DNA of 58,031 nucleotides, from the NCBI GenBank assembly GCA_040381035.1, contig JBEIHY010000014.1:1-58031 (forward strand). The letters run 5' to 3'. This document shows positions 42,798-50,709 of the stretch, one piece after another. The notes under the pieces were generated by a model. The model worked only from the letters and a program-made list of their open reading frames with translations. It did no database searches and had not been told where the DNA came from. The translations under genes were made by a program, and so were the position numbers. The stretch comes from REEB506 sp040381035. GTDB taxonomy: Bacteria > Pseudomonadota > Alphaproteobacteria > Caulobacterales > Aquidulcibacteraceae. The stretch's first letter is position 1, and each line of letters starts with the position of its first letter.

Positions 42798-42836
42798 CGT
42801 CTAGCAGTCGGCCGCCGCTTTGTCAGCCCCTTTTTG
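42798..42836 (-). promoter_or_regulatory. Possible promoter of the rimP-nusA-infB operon
   Basis: Read on the minus strand: CTGACA (42836-42831) and TAGACG (42803-42798) with 27 bases between the outer hexamers' inner ends would be too far; the useful pair is CTGACA with the region 17 bases on, which starts near 42814 and is GC-rich, so the fit is weak. The gap 42715-42890 is the only place for a promoter for this operon and the divergent gene. Treat as unproven. Confidence 0.15.
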
Positions 42837-42890
42837 CAACCGCGCAAACGCGGCAGAATATCCAACTCAGAAAGACGAGGGGACGCTTCC

Positions 42891-43562
42891 ATGGTTCGTC
42901 CAGCGCAAAGTTCGGCGCCGTCCAGCCTGCCGTTTGGCGAGGCCCTTGCCAGCCTTGTCGTTGAGCTTCTGGCGCGGCAGGGTTTGGTGCTGTGGGGATG
43001 GAACGCCCATTGGATGCTGATGAAAGGCGATCGCTTCGTCTACGAGCTGCTGAAAGACACCCGCCGCGAAATGTTCGCCACGGCCGACAGATCAGCGTTT
43101 ACGGCTTGGCTCGCTCAGCAAAGCCCGCAGGCTCTCAATGACCATGTGCGCCGCCAGTGCACTGATACGGTTGAGGTGATCACGCATCACCTTCTCGCCG
43201 AAGCCGTCGCTGCCCAGTCCGGCGTGAACGATCCAACGCCTTACGGGGCAGCGCTCGCCAACGCAGTGGCCGACGCGCTCGATCGCGGGGTTGCGGTGAC
43301 GTACACCCACCGTGACTATTGCGGCATGGGACTGTGCCGAACCGGCGGCGACTATGAATATGGGCCGGTCTATGACGGCAACCTCTATGACGGCGCCAAG
43401 TTCCCAACCCACGACGCTTTTGTCGCTTGGCTCGCCGCCCAGAGCGATGCGACCCTTGCCGGCCGGGAGGACCCCGCCCCGTTCAACTGGGACAATCAGC
43501 GGATCACGCGCGCGCGATTAATGGAGGCAATTGCGGGACCGGGAAACGGGGACGCATTATGA
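42891..43562 (+). CDS. Hypothetical protein with DUF-like Trp/Ala-rich repeats
   Basis: 223 residues, soluble. Two similar segments stand out: RSAFTAWLAQQSPQALNDHV and HDAFVAWLAAQSDATLAGRE, suggesting an internal duplication of a helical motif. Also YTHRDYCGMGLCRTGGDYEY with two Cys. No family recognised. The ATG at 42891 has AGGGG about 8 bases before it; the open frame upstream to 42786 lacks a ribosome site. It diverges from rimP and its 3' end borders decayed mobile DNA. Confidence 0.65.
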   Translation: MVRPAQSSAPSSLPFGEALASLVVELLARQGLVLWGWNAHWMLMKGDRFVYELLKDTRREMFATADRSAFTAWLAQQSPQALNDHVRRQCTDTVEVITHHLLAEAVAAQSGVNDPTPYGAALANAVADALDRGVAVTYTHRDYCGMGLCRTGGDYEYGPVYDGNLYDGAKFPTHDAFVAWLAAQSDATLAGREDPAPFNWDNQRITRARLMEAIAGPGNGDAL

Positions 43563-43720
43563 CGGGTTGCCTTAATGCTGCTTTTGCGCGGCGGGTTTTG
43601 GCGATGATGGCGGTGGCGGATTTGGTCCAGACGAAGGGCTTGGGCCCCTTGTTGTGTTCGGCGAGATGGCTCTCGATCCGCGTCTCTTCCTTCCATCACC
43701 GCAAATCGATCATCGGACAT
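43563..43720 (-). mobile_element. IS630-type transposase C-terminal remnant
   Basis: On the minus strand one frame reads TRIESHLAEHNKGPKPFVWT and continues KSATAIIAKTRRAKAALRQP, the characteristic C-terminal end of IS630-family transposases (HNxxPKPFxWT). The rest of the transposase, its DDE residues and the inverted repeats are not seen, and the frame overlaps the end of the decayed vapC next to it. A remnant of an old insertion. Confidence 0.65.
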
Positions 43721-44078
43721 TGCGCCTGCTGCGCCGCCGCGATCAAGGCAAAGTGGCGGCTGGCCAGTGGCGCTATCTGGCGCAAAGCAAGCTTAAGATC
43801 GGCAGCGTCGTCGGCGCCAAGCGTGGAGCGGCGTGCGAGGGCTCAAATGCGCCCCGCACTTCGGCCGTTTCCGGCACGTTCATATCGCTATCGACGGCGG
43901 CCACGGCGAGAATGGCGCGCCGCTCAGGGCGCAAAATCGCGTGGCGCACTCCCAGAGAGGAGACCGACGGCGCCACAAACACATGGCCTTGCCCGCGCAT
44001 GGCCTCGACCGCGAGCGTCGACTGGCTCTCAACCAGAAGGCCGATTGCGGCCGAGGCATCAAGAACGACGCGGTTCAA
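43696..44078 (-). pseudogene. Decayed PIN-domain toxin (VapC-like)
   Basis: From TTG at 44078 the frame gives NRVVLDASAAIGLLVESQST and GHVFVAPSVSSLGVRHAIL, the first half of a PIN-domain toxin with its first catalytic Asp. It then degenerates; in another frame the second half appears, ALARRSTLGADDAADLKLAL and RQIAPLASRHFALIAAAQ, ending at TGA 43696-43698. At least one frameshift separates the halves, so the toxin is dead. The TTG overlaps the stop of the small upstream antitoxin-like frame (TTGA), the usual arrangement of TA pairs. Confidence 0.65.
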
Positions 44079-44209
44079 CGCTCCTCGTCCTTCGCAGCTT
44101 TCAGCTCCTCCCAGGACAGCCTTGCCGGCATTTGCGCGCCGGACTGCACCCGCGCGTCGTGCATGCTTGATCATCTGGCCATAAGGGCCCCATCTGGCCA
44201 GAAATCCAT
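44075..44209 (-). pseudogene. Antitoxin remnant upstream of the decayed PIN toxin
   Basis: The minus-strand frame ending at TGA 44075-44077 reads MHDARVQSGAQMPARLSWEE and LKAAKDEER from an ATG at 44164. In the same frame further upstream MDFWPDGALMAR (ATG 44209) is cut off by a TGA, so the original N-terminus is probably lost. The tail resembles antitoxins that precede PIN toxins, but the family is not certain. Confidence 0.4.
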
Positions 44210-44251
44210 ATGCCCGCGCTGAGGTTCCCTGCGCAGAATCCGGCGAAGGCT

Positions 44252-44959
44252 TCACGCCCGCCGCGCGAACCGCATAAACACCGGCGCGCAATCGCCCAGT
44301 CGCTTCAGCTCATAGCGGGTTTGGACGTGGCCGGTCCAGGCATCGGGGCTGGGCGGCTGTATGCAGACAAAGCTCGGCGCTGCGGCGAACGCGGCTTGCG
44401 CGGTCAGGGCATAGTCGGACCAATCGGTCGCGAAGCGCGCCTGCGCGCCCGGCTTCAAGTGCCGCGCGAGGCTTTCCAGAAACGGCGTCTGCACCAGGCG
44501 GCGCTTATGGTGGCGGGCTTTCTGCCAAGGGTCAGGGAACAGGATGTCAACGCGGCCGAGGCAAGCCGGCGGGAGCGCGCCAATCAGGTCGCGCACATCG
44601 CCGGGATGGATGGCGATATTGGCAAGTCCGGCGGCCTCAATCAGCTTGAGGCAGGCGCCGACGCCATTGAGAAACGGCTCGGCCCCCAGATGCAGCACGC
44701 GCGGCGCAGCGTGCGCTTGGGCCACAAGATGCTCGCCGCCGCCGAAGCCGATTTCCAGCACGACGCCCGCTGGGCTCGGATCGACCTCGCCCTCCTCATC
44801 CCCTGCCCCTTCTCCTTGGGGAGCAGCGGTAAGGCGCAAAGGGTCGGCAAGGTCGATGCGCAGCGCCGGCAGGAGGTCCTCGATCAAGCGCGCGCGCGCG
44901 ACTTTCAGCGGCCGGGCCTTGATCCGGCCGTAGGACCGCAGCGGCTTTTCTTGGCCCAT
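44252..44959 (-). CDS. trmB: tRNA (guanine-N7-)-methyltransferase
   Basis: 235 residues. SAM-binding loop VVLEIGFGGGEHLVAQAHA, then LGAEPFLNGVGACLKLIEAA, the substrate motif VDILFPDPWQKARHHKRRLV and the C-terminal QTRYELKRLGDCAPVF. It makes m7G46 in tRNA. A short acidic, Gly-rich insertion (QGEGAGDEEGEVDPSP) lies near residues 50-65. ATG at 44959 lies two bases after the metK stop; a TTG at 44968 in the same frame is less likely. Last gene of the miaB-to-trmB operon. SAM made by metK is its cofactor. Confidence 0.94.
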   Translation of the reverse strand: MGQEKPLRSYGRIKARPLKVARARLIEDLLPALRIDLADPLRLTAAPQGEGAGDEEGEVDPSPAGVVLEIGFGGGEHLVAQAHAAPRVLHLGAEPFLNGVGACLKLIEAAGLANIAIHPGDVRDLIGALPPACLGRVDILFPDPWQKARHHKRRLVQTPFLESLARHLKPGAQARFATDWSDYALTAQAAFAAAPSFVCIQPPSPDAWTGHVQTRYELKRLGDCAPVFMRFARRA

Positions 44960-44960
44960 G

Positions 44961-46139
44961 TCAGGCAAGCTTTTTCAGCTCGCCAGCGAGATCGGTCTTT
45001 TCCCAGCTGAAACCGCCATCGGCGTCGGGCGTGCGGCCGAAATGGCCATAGGCGGCGGAGCGCGCATAGATCGGGCGGTTGAGCTTCAGATGCTCGCGGA
45101 TCGCGCGCGGCGTGCAGCCGCCCATCATCTCAAGCAGCGCCGTTTCAAGCTTGGCGGGATCGATCTGGCCATTGACCAGATTGACGTAGAAGCTCAGCGG
45201 CCGCGAAACCCCGATCGCATAGCTGACCTGGATCGTGCATTGGTCGGCCAAGCCGGCGGCGACGACGTTTTTCGCCAGATAGCGGCAGGCATAAGCTGCG
45301 CTGCGATCGACTTTGGTCGGGTCTTTGCCGCTGAAGGCGCCGCCGCCATGAGGGGCAGCCCCGCCATAGGTGTCGACGATGATTTTGCGCCCGGTCAGGC
45401 CGGTATCGCCATCGGGGCCGCCGATCACGAAATTGCCGGTCGGATTGATGTGGAACACGGTCTTGTCGTCGACCATGCCGGCGGGAAACACCCCGAGCAG
45501 ATAGGGCTTGCAGATGTCTGCGACATCATGCGGCGTCAGGCCTTCAGCGTGTTGGGTGGACAGGACGATTTCCACCGCGCGCACCGGCTTGCCGTTTTCA
45601 TATTGCAGCGTGACCTGGCTTTTCGCGTCCGGCTCCAGCTTCGGCTCCTTGCCAGAATGACGGGCCTCGGCGAGCACCTTGAGCATGTTGTGGGAAAACT
45701 GCAGCGTCGCCGGCATCAGCTCCGGCGTTTCATTTGTGGCGAAGCCGAACATGATGCCCTGATCGCCCGCGCCTTCGTCTTTGTTGCCGGCGGCGTCCAC
45801 GCCCATCGCAATGTCAGCAGACTGCGCGTGCAGGTGGCACTCATAATGGGCGGTGGCCCAATGGAAGCCCTTCTGGTGATAGCCGATATTCTTGATCGCG
45901 TGGCGCACCTTGTCTTCTAGACCCTCGATCAGGTCGCTGATTTGATCGTCTGGCGCGCGCACTTCGCCGGCCAGGATGATACGCTGCGTCGTCACCAAGG
46001 TTTCACAGGCGACGCGGGCATAAGGATCAACCGCCAGAAACGCGTCCACCACGGTGTCGGAGATGCGATCAGCGACTTTGTCCGGATGGCCTTCGGAAAC
46101 GCTCTCGCTGGTGAATACATATGACTGGCGCTGTTGCAC
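44961..46139 (-). CDS. metK: S-adenosylmethionine synthetase
   Basis: 392 residues. SYVFTSESVSEGHPDKVADR with the GHPDK motif, later GGGAFSGKDPTKVDRSAAYA (GGGAFSGKD signature) and KIIVDTYGGAAPHGGG. It forms SAM from Met and ATP. The start is GTG at 46139: GGAGG lies seven bases upstream and the frame before it (to 46280) is not protein-like. An 88-base gap with a hairpin next to the ribosome site separates it from the regulator gene, so translation may be controlled by RNA structure. Confidence 0.96.
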   Translation of the reverse strand: MQQRQSYVFTSESVSEGHPDKVADRISDTVVDAFLAVDPYARVACETLVTTQRIILAGEVRAPDDQISDLIEGLEDKVRHAIKNIGYHQKGFHWATAHYECHLHAQSADIAMGVDAAGNKDEGAGDQGIMFGFATNETPELMPATLQFSHNMLKVLAEARHSGKEPKLEPDAKSQVTLQYENGKPVRAVEIVLSTQHAEGLTPHDVADICKPYLLGVFPAGMVDDKTVFHINPTGNFVIGGPDGDTGLTGRKIIVDTYGGAAPHGGGAFSGKDPTKVDRSAAYACRYLAKNVVAAGLADQCTIQVSYAIGVSRPLSFYVNLVNGQIDPAKLETALLEMMGGCTPRAIREHLKLNRPIYARSAAYGHFGRTPDADGGFSWEKTDLAGELKKLA

Positions 46140-46232
46140 GGAAAAACCTCCACCCCCGCTCAAGGGAGCGGGCGCTTCATAAAGGGCTGTGCCGATATCG
46201 GCAACTCGGCTGCGCTGAAATATCGTTTCAGC
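46140..46232 (-). promoter_or_regulatory. Structured metK leader
   Basis: Three elements lie between the regulator and metK: a perfect 7-bp hairpin GCTGAAA/TTTCAGC (46214-46232) over the regulator's stop codon; the 12-bp palindrome GCCGATATCGGC (46191-46202); and a perfect hairpin CCCGCTC-cctt-GAGCGGG ending 3 bases before the GGAGG of metK. I could not fit a known SAM riboswitch consensus by eye. Confidence 0.5.
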
Positions 46233-46647
46233 CCTTTTGAGACCTTTCGTCGTCGCCATCCTCGACCAAGATGCGGACAAGCTCGATCACACGCCGCCGT
46301 AACTTGGCGCTCCCGATACGGGCAAAAAGCGCCATCAATTGCGCGCCTTCCGGGGTCGCCAGCACATCGTGCAAGTACGGCTCTTCTGCTTGCGCCACCG
46401 CACGCGGCGCGGAGGACGTCAAACCCTGGAAGAAATAGCTGACCGGCGCATCCAACACAGACGCCAGCTCAAACAAGCGGCTGGCGGCGACGCGATTGAC
46501 GCCCTTTTCGTATTTTTGCACCTGCTGAAAGGTCACGCCCAGCATGTCGGCAAGCGTCTCTTGGCTCACGCCAAGCTCCAGCCGGCGCGTGCGGATGCGC
46601 AGGCCAATGCCATGATCGACGAAATTGGCGCCCCGATCACCGCTCAT
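46228..46647 (-). CDS. XRE-family transcriptional regulator upstream of metK
   Basis: 139 residues. Helix-turn-helix at ~15-70: RRLELGVSQETLADMLGVTF, then QQVQKYEKGVNRVAASRLFE and LASVLDAPVSYFFQGL. The C-terminal part (EGAQLMALFARIGSAKLRRR) is helical. The same regulator type directly before metK is common in alphaproteobacteria; it may sense methionine or act as a cell-cycle regulator (not known to me). A palindrome just downstream (46191-46202) could be its operator. ATG at 46647. Confidence 0.9.
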   Translation of the reverse strand: MSGDRGANFVDHGIGLRIRTRRLELGVSQETLADMLGVTFQQVQKYEKGVNRVAASRLFELASVLDAPVSYFFQGLTSSAPRAVAQAEEPYLHDVLATPEGAQLMALFARIGSAKLRRRVIELVRILVEDGDDERSQKG

Positions 46648-46659
46648 CTCTGGCCCCGA

Positions 46660-48282
46660 TCACGACCGCAAACCCCGCGCTGGCGCCCCTGGCGGGGCAA
46701 ATCGCAAGCCCGCGATGAAGATCAGCAAGAGCGGCACAAGCCATTGGCCGAAGCGGGAGAAAATGGTTTCCGGCAACGCCGCAGGCAACGCCGCCTCAAC
46801 GGCCCCGCCATCGAGTTTGGTGGCGACTACCGCACGCCCATAAGGATCGACGATCGCTGAAACGCCGCCGGCGGCCGCGCGCGCCAATGGCAGGCCCGCC
46901 TCGATCGCGCGATAGCGGGCCAGATTGTAGTGCTGCCACGGCCCGGTCAGACCGCCGAACCACGCGTCGTTGGTCATATTCACGATCCAATCCGGACGCT
47001 CCTCGCCGCCAGGAACATAGCCGGGGAAAATCGCCTCATAGCAAATCAAGATCACCACCGTGCCGGCGCCGGGAACGACCAGCCGGGTTGGCCTTGGCCC
47101 GGTTTGAAAGCCGCGGCCAATCTGCTGCAAAGGCGCCAGCGGAATATCGGAATAGAGCTGCCAGAACGGCATATATTCGCCAAATGGCACCAGATGGTGC
47201 TTGTCATAGCGCTCGAACACATCGGCCTTTCCAGCGACGCCATCGATGACAAAAGCGGAATTGTACGCGTTCTCGCCGCCGCCTTTGGCAGGCTCCCGGC
47301 GGACCGACCCAACGATCAGAACCCGGTCGCCCAATTGGCGCCCAATCGCGTCCATCGCCGAGGCCCAATCGACGAGGTCGGGCGTGTCGGTATAAGTGGG
47401 AACTGCACCTTCCGGCCAGATGACAATATCGGAGCGCGCGGCCCGGGCCGGTTCGGTCAGCTCCAAATACCGCTCCAGCACCGTCACCGGGCCGACTTGC
47501 CACTTCTCCAGCTGGGTAAATCCAGGATCCGCCACGCGCACCACCGGGGCCGGCGTTTTCGGCGGTGCGCTTGGCGGGCCGGCCAGGCGCTGCACGCCTG
47601 CCCCCCAGATCAGGCCAAGCGCCAAGGCAGCCGCCAGCGCCGGGATCGCTTTGGCGCCCATGCCACGCCGGCCATCGCCCAAAGTCGCCGGCGCCGCGCA
47701 CAACAAGAGCGTGATCGCCGACAGCCCATAAATGCCGACATAGGCCGCGACTTGCGACACGGCGCCGCCGGCCGGCCAGATCGCGCCCGGAAGGTTCCAT
47801 GGAAGGCCGGTGAATTGCGTGCCACGGACGATCTCGGCGAGCATCACGGCCGTCACAAAGACCGGGATGCGGCGCACGCCCTCAGTCCAGACATTCAGCG
47901 CCAGCGCGGCCGCCGCGCCCCAGAACAGCGCCAAGGTCGCCGGTAGCGCCGCGACCGCGAAGGGCATCAGCACCATCGCCCCTTCAACCTGCGTGAACGC
48001 CGAGCCGACCCAGAACAATCCGCCAAGAAGATAGCCGAACGCCCACCACCAGGCCCGCGCAAACGCCGCTGAAAACCGCCGCGTTTCACGCATATGGGCG
48101 CCATCGATCGCCCACACGAGCGCGACGATCCCAAACATGAAGGCTGGCGCAATGTGAAACGGCGCATGGCCAAGCGCCGCGATCGCGCCCGCGAAGAAGC
48201 ACAGCACATGTATGCGCCAGATCGGCCAAGCGTTCAGTTGCAGACCGAACGCCGTCACCTTTTGCCCCTCGGTTTGCGTCAT
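46660..48282 (-). CDS. lnt: Apolipoprotein N-acyltransferase
   Basis: 540 residues. Six to seven N-terminal membrane helices (ILCFFAG-type start, then GYLLGGLFWVGSAF), followed by a nitrilase domain with the Glu-Lys-Cys triad: IVIWPEGAVPTYTDTP, RYDKHHLVPFGEYMPF and VILICYEAIFPG. It adds the third acyl chain to lipoproteins at the inner membrane. C-terminal helix present. Start overlaps the corC stop (ATGA). Lipoproteins elsewhere in the window (CpaD and others) are its clients. Confidence 0.95.
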   Translation of the reverse strand: MTQTEGQKVTAFGLQLNAWPIWRIHVLCFFAGAIAALGHAPFHIAPAFMFGIVALVWAIDGAHMRETRRFSAAFARAWWWAFGYLLGGLFWVGSAFTQVEGAMVLMPFAVAALPATLALFWGAAAALALNVWTEGVRRIPVFVTAVMLAEIVRGTQFTGLPWNLPGAIWPAGGAVSQVAAYVGIYGLSAITLLLCAAPATLGDGRRGMGAKAIPALAAALALGLIWGAGVQRLAGPPSAPPKTPAPVVRVADPGFTQLEKWQVGPVTVLERYLELTEPARAARSDIVIWPEGAVPTYTDTPDLVDWASAMDAIGRQLGDRVLIVGSVRREPAKGGGENAYNSAFVIDGVAGKADVFERYDKHHLVPFGEYMPFWQLYSDIPLAPLQQIGRGFQTGPRPTRLVVPGAGTVVILICYEAIFPGYVPGGEERPDWIVNMTNDAWFGGLTGPWQHYNLARYRAIEAGLPLARAAAGGVSAIVDPYGRAVVATKLDGGAVEAALPAALPETIFSRFGQWLVPLLLIFIAGLRFAPPGAPARGLRS

Positions 48283-49193
48283 GCCCCCGGCTCCGCCCCT
48301 GCCGCTGCAGCGGGGCGCACCCGCAATCGCTTCACCCGCCGGGGATCGGCGTCGAGCACTTCGATGTCAACCCCGCCGGGATGACGCAGAACCTCGCCGC
48401 GTTGCGGCACGCGGCCGACAAGCGCCACAGCGAGGCCGGCGGCGGTGTCGAAATCATCGCCCTCTTCCGGCAGCGCGAGGCTGAGACCAATGGCTTTTTC
48501 AACCGATTCCACATCCGCCCGCCCGTCGACCTCGAACACGCCGCCCGGCCGTTGCTGGATCAATGGCGCTTCTTCGGTGTCGTGTTCGTCGTCAATGGCG
48601 CCAACGATCTGCTCAACCAGATCCTCAATCGTGACAAGGCCATCAGTGCCGCCATATTCATCGACCACCAAGGCCAAATGGCTGCGCGTGGTGCGCATTT
48701 TCAACAGCAGATTGGGCAGCCGCATCGAGGACGGCACATACAGCACATCCCGCTTGATCCGCATCAGCACACGGTCGGTCGGCTTTGCCGTGACCGCGCC
48801 TTGCGCCGTCGGCGCGAGCAAGGCCAACACCTCTTTGACATGCACAAAGCCGAGCGGATCATCCAAGGTGTCGCGATAGATCGGCAGCCGCGAATGCTGC
48901 GATTCAGCAAACAGCATCGCCACTTCCGCCAAAGTCGCTGACGCCTCCACCGCCACGATATGGGCGCGCGGCTTCATCACATCGCCAACCAGCAACTGGT
49001 CAAAGCGCGCCGCCTTGAGCAGCATATCACGCTGCGCGCCGGCGATCGGCTCGCCCTCGTCCTCGCGCTTGCGCAATTCATCGGCGATGGCTTCGGCGGT
49101 GGCGTCGCCATCGAGGCCGCGCAACACGCGCACCACGCGCTTCCACAGGCCGTTTTTGCGTTCCTTGACTTCGCCGGCGGTCGCGTCGGTCAT
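48279..49193 (-). CDS. corC: CorC/hemolysin-family CBS-domain protein
   Basis: 304 residues without membrane helices: paired CBS domains (DVMKPRAHIVAVEASATLAE; YVPSSMRLPNLLLKMRTTRS, then VVDEYGGTDGLVTIEDLVEQ) and a C-terminal CorC_HlyC transporter-associated domain. The N-terminal DUF21 membrane part of full HlyC is missing, so this is the soluble CorC type. It is linked to Mg/Co export. ATGA overlaps with ybeY before and lnt after; this order is typical of proteobacteria. Confidence 0.92.
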   Translation of the reverse strand: MTDATAGEVKERKNGLWKRVVRVLRGLDGDATAEAIADELRKREDEGEPIAGAQRDMLLKAARFDQLLVGDVMKPRAHIVAVEASATLAEVAMLFAESQHSRLPIYRDTLDDPLGFVHVKEVLALLAPTAQGAVTAKPTDRVLMRIKRDVLYVPSSMRLPNLLLKMRTTRSHLALVVDEYGGTDGLVTIEDLVEQIVGAIDDEHDTEEAPLIQQRPGGVFEVDGRADVESVEKAIGLSLALPEEGDDFDTAAGLAVALVGRVPQRGEVLRHPGGVDIEVLDADPRRVKRLRVRPAAAAGAEPGA

Positions 49194-49672
49194 TCAGCGC
49201 CCCCGGCCGCGGCATAGGGATCGCCATAGCCAAGTCCAGCAAGGATCGCGCGCTCGCGCGTTTCCATCGCCTCTGCCGCTTCCTCCGCCTCATGATCATG
49301 GCCGATCAGATGCAAAAAGCCATGCACCAAAAGATGCGCCGTATGGACCTCGACGGTCTTGCCTTGCGCCTGCGCTTCGGCCTGCACGACGCCCAAGCCC
49401 AGTGCGACATCGCCCAGCATTCCCTGCCCGCCGGGACCCTTGGGCGCGGGAAAGGACAACACATTGGTTGGCTTGTCTTTGCCGCGAAAATCGCGGTTCA
49501 AGGCTTGGATGGCGCTGTCGCCGGTCAACAGCACGGACACCGCGCCCATGGCTTTTTCCGCTTTGCCGGCCGCGCCCAGAACCTTCTGGGCGAAAGCCAC
49601 TGCGCCGCCCGGCAAGCTGTCGTCCCAGCCGTCCGCTTCAACCAACACGTCAATTTCAACGCGCGCGATCAT
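49190..49672 (-). CDS. ybeY: Endoribonuclease YbeY
   Basis: 160 residues. The zinc motif HLLVHGFLHLIGHDHEAEEA gives the three His of HGxxHLxGxDH, and SAIQALNRDFRGKDKPTNVL with FPAPKG the other family block. YbeY matures 16S rRNA 3' ends and acts in ribosome quality control. ATGA overlaps with phoH upstream and corC downstream. Confidence 0.95.
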   Translation of the reverse strand: MIARVEIDVLVEADGWDDSLPGGAVAFAQKVLGAAGKAEKAMGAVSVLLTGDSAIQALNRDFRGKDKPTNVLSFPAPKGPGGQGMLGDVALGLGVVQAEAQAQGKTVEVHTAHLLVHGFLHLIGHDHEAEEAAEAMETRERAILAGLGYGDPYAAAGGAE

Positions 49673-50709
49673 TCCACCGCTCCATGGCGCCTTCGCGCCT
49701 CATCGCCGTCATAGGCTTCGATGATGCGCCCGACCAGGCGATGGCGCACCACGTCCTGGGTGGTGAACCGGATCGCCTCCACGCCCTCAATCCCATCCAA
49801 AATGTCTAAAGCGTGCGCCAGGCCCGACGGCTCCCGCGCCGGCAAATCGACCTGCGTGGGATCGCCGGTGACAACCATGCGCGAGCCTTCGCCCAATCGC
49901 GTCAGCACCATTTTCATCTGGAACACCGTGGCGTTTTGCGCTTCATCCACGATCACGAAAGCATTCGCCAGCGTGCGCCCACGCATGAACGCCAATGGCG
50001 CCACTTCAATCTGTTTACGCTCGCGCCGGGTTTTCAAATCCACTTCGCCCATCTGGCTGCGAAACGCGTCCCAGATCGGCTGCAGATAGGGATCAACCTT
50101 TTCCGCGAGATCGCCGGGCAGGAAGCCCAAGCGCTCGCCCGCCTCCACCGCCGGCCGGGTGACGACGATGCGATCGACGCGCTCCTGCTTCAACGCCTCC
50201 ACGGCCACCGCAACAGCCAAAAACGTCTTGCCGGTGCCGGCCGGGCCAACGCCGAAAATCAGATCGAGCCGATCATCGCGCAGCGCCTCGACATAATGGC
50301 GCTGGCGCGGGGTACGCAGCGTCAGCCCGCCGATCTGGGGCAGCTCCAGCGGCCCGCTGCGCGGCTCAGCGTCCGGGGCAGTGAAGGCGATCGCGGCCAG
50401 CACATCGCCTTCGCGGAGCTTGCCCTTGGTGCGCAAGTGCAGAATGAGCGCATCAAAAATCGCTTCCGCGCGGGCCATTTCCGCTTGCGCGCCCGCCAGC
50501 CCGCACAGCACCGCAAGATTGCCCTGGGCATGCACGCCAATGCGGTAGATCGGCTTGCCGCGCGGGCTTCCCGGATCGCGAAACGCCTCTTGCACGAGGC
50601 CCAAATGGCGGTGATGTGGCCCGAATAGATCGCGCGCCACGCCTGGCGCGCCCAGGTCGATCACACGCTTCAATGGCCGATCGGGCCCGCAGTCAAAACT
50701 ATCGCTCAC
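49669..50709 (-). CDS. PhoH-like ATPase
   Basis: 346 residues with the PhoH P-loop: GVGPAGTGKTFLAVAVAVEA (Walker A) and FVIVDEAQNATVFQMKMVLT, then RMVVTGDPTQVDL. An N-terminal KH-like region (~40-120) is typical of the YbeZ/PhoL subgroup, which partners YbeY, the next gene. GTG start at 50709 overlaps the miaB stop (GTGA). The N-terminus (MSDSFDCGPDRPLK) is short and variable. Confidence 0.93.
   Translation of the reverse strand: MSDSFDCGPDRPLKRVIDLGAPGVARDLFGPHHRHLGLVQEAFRDPGSPRGKPIYRIGVHAQGNLAVLCGLAGAQAEMARAEAIFDALILHLRTKGKLREGDVLAAIAFTAPDAEPRSGPLELPQIGGLTLRTPRQRHYVEALRDDRLDLIFGVGPAGTGKTFLAVAVAVEALKQERVDRIVVTRPAVEAGERLGFLPGDLAEKVDPYLQPIWDAFRSQMGEVDLKTRRERKQIEVAPLAFMRGRTLANAFVIVDEAQNATVFQMKMVLTRLGEGSRMVVTGDPTQVDLPAREPSGLAHALDILDGIEGVEAIRFTTQDVVRHRLVGRIIEAYDGDEARRRHGAVE

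Noticed and set aside
42798..42836. A consensus promoter CTGACA/TAGACG for rimP
   Set aside because: The spacing between the two hexamers is well outside 16-18 bases when counted on the positions given, so it is kept only as a very weak entry.
46140..46232. Known SAM or SAM/SAH riboswitch before metK
   Set aside because: I could not align the conserved core by eye, so it is reported only as a structured leader.
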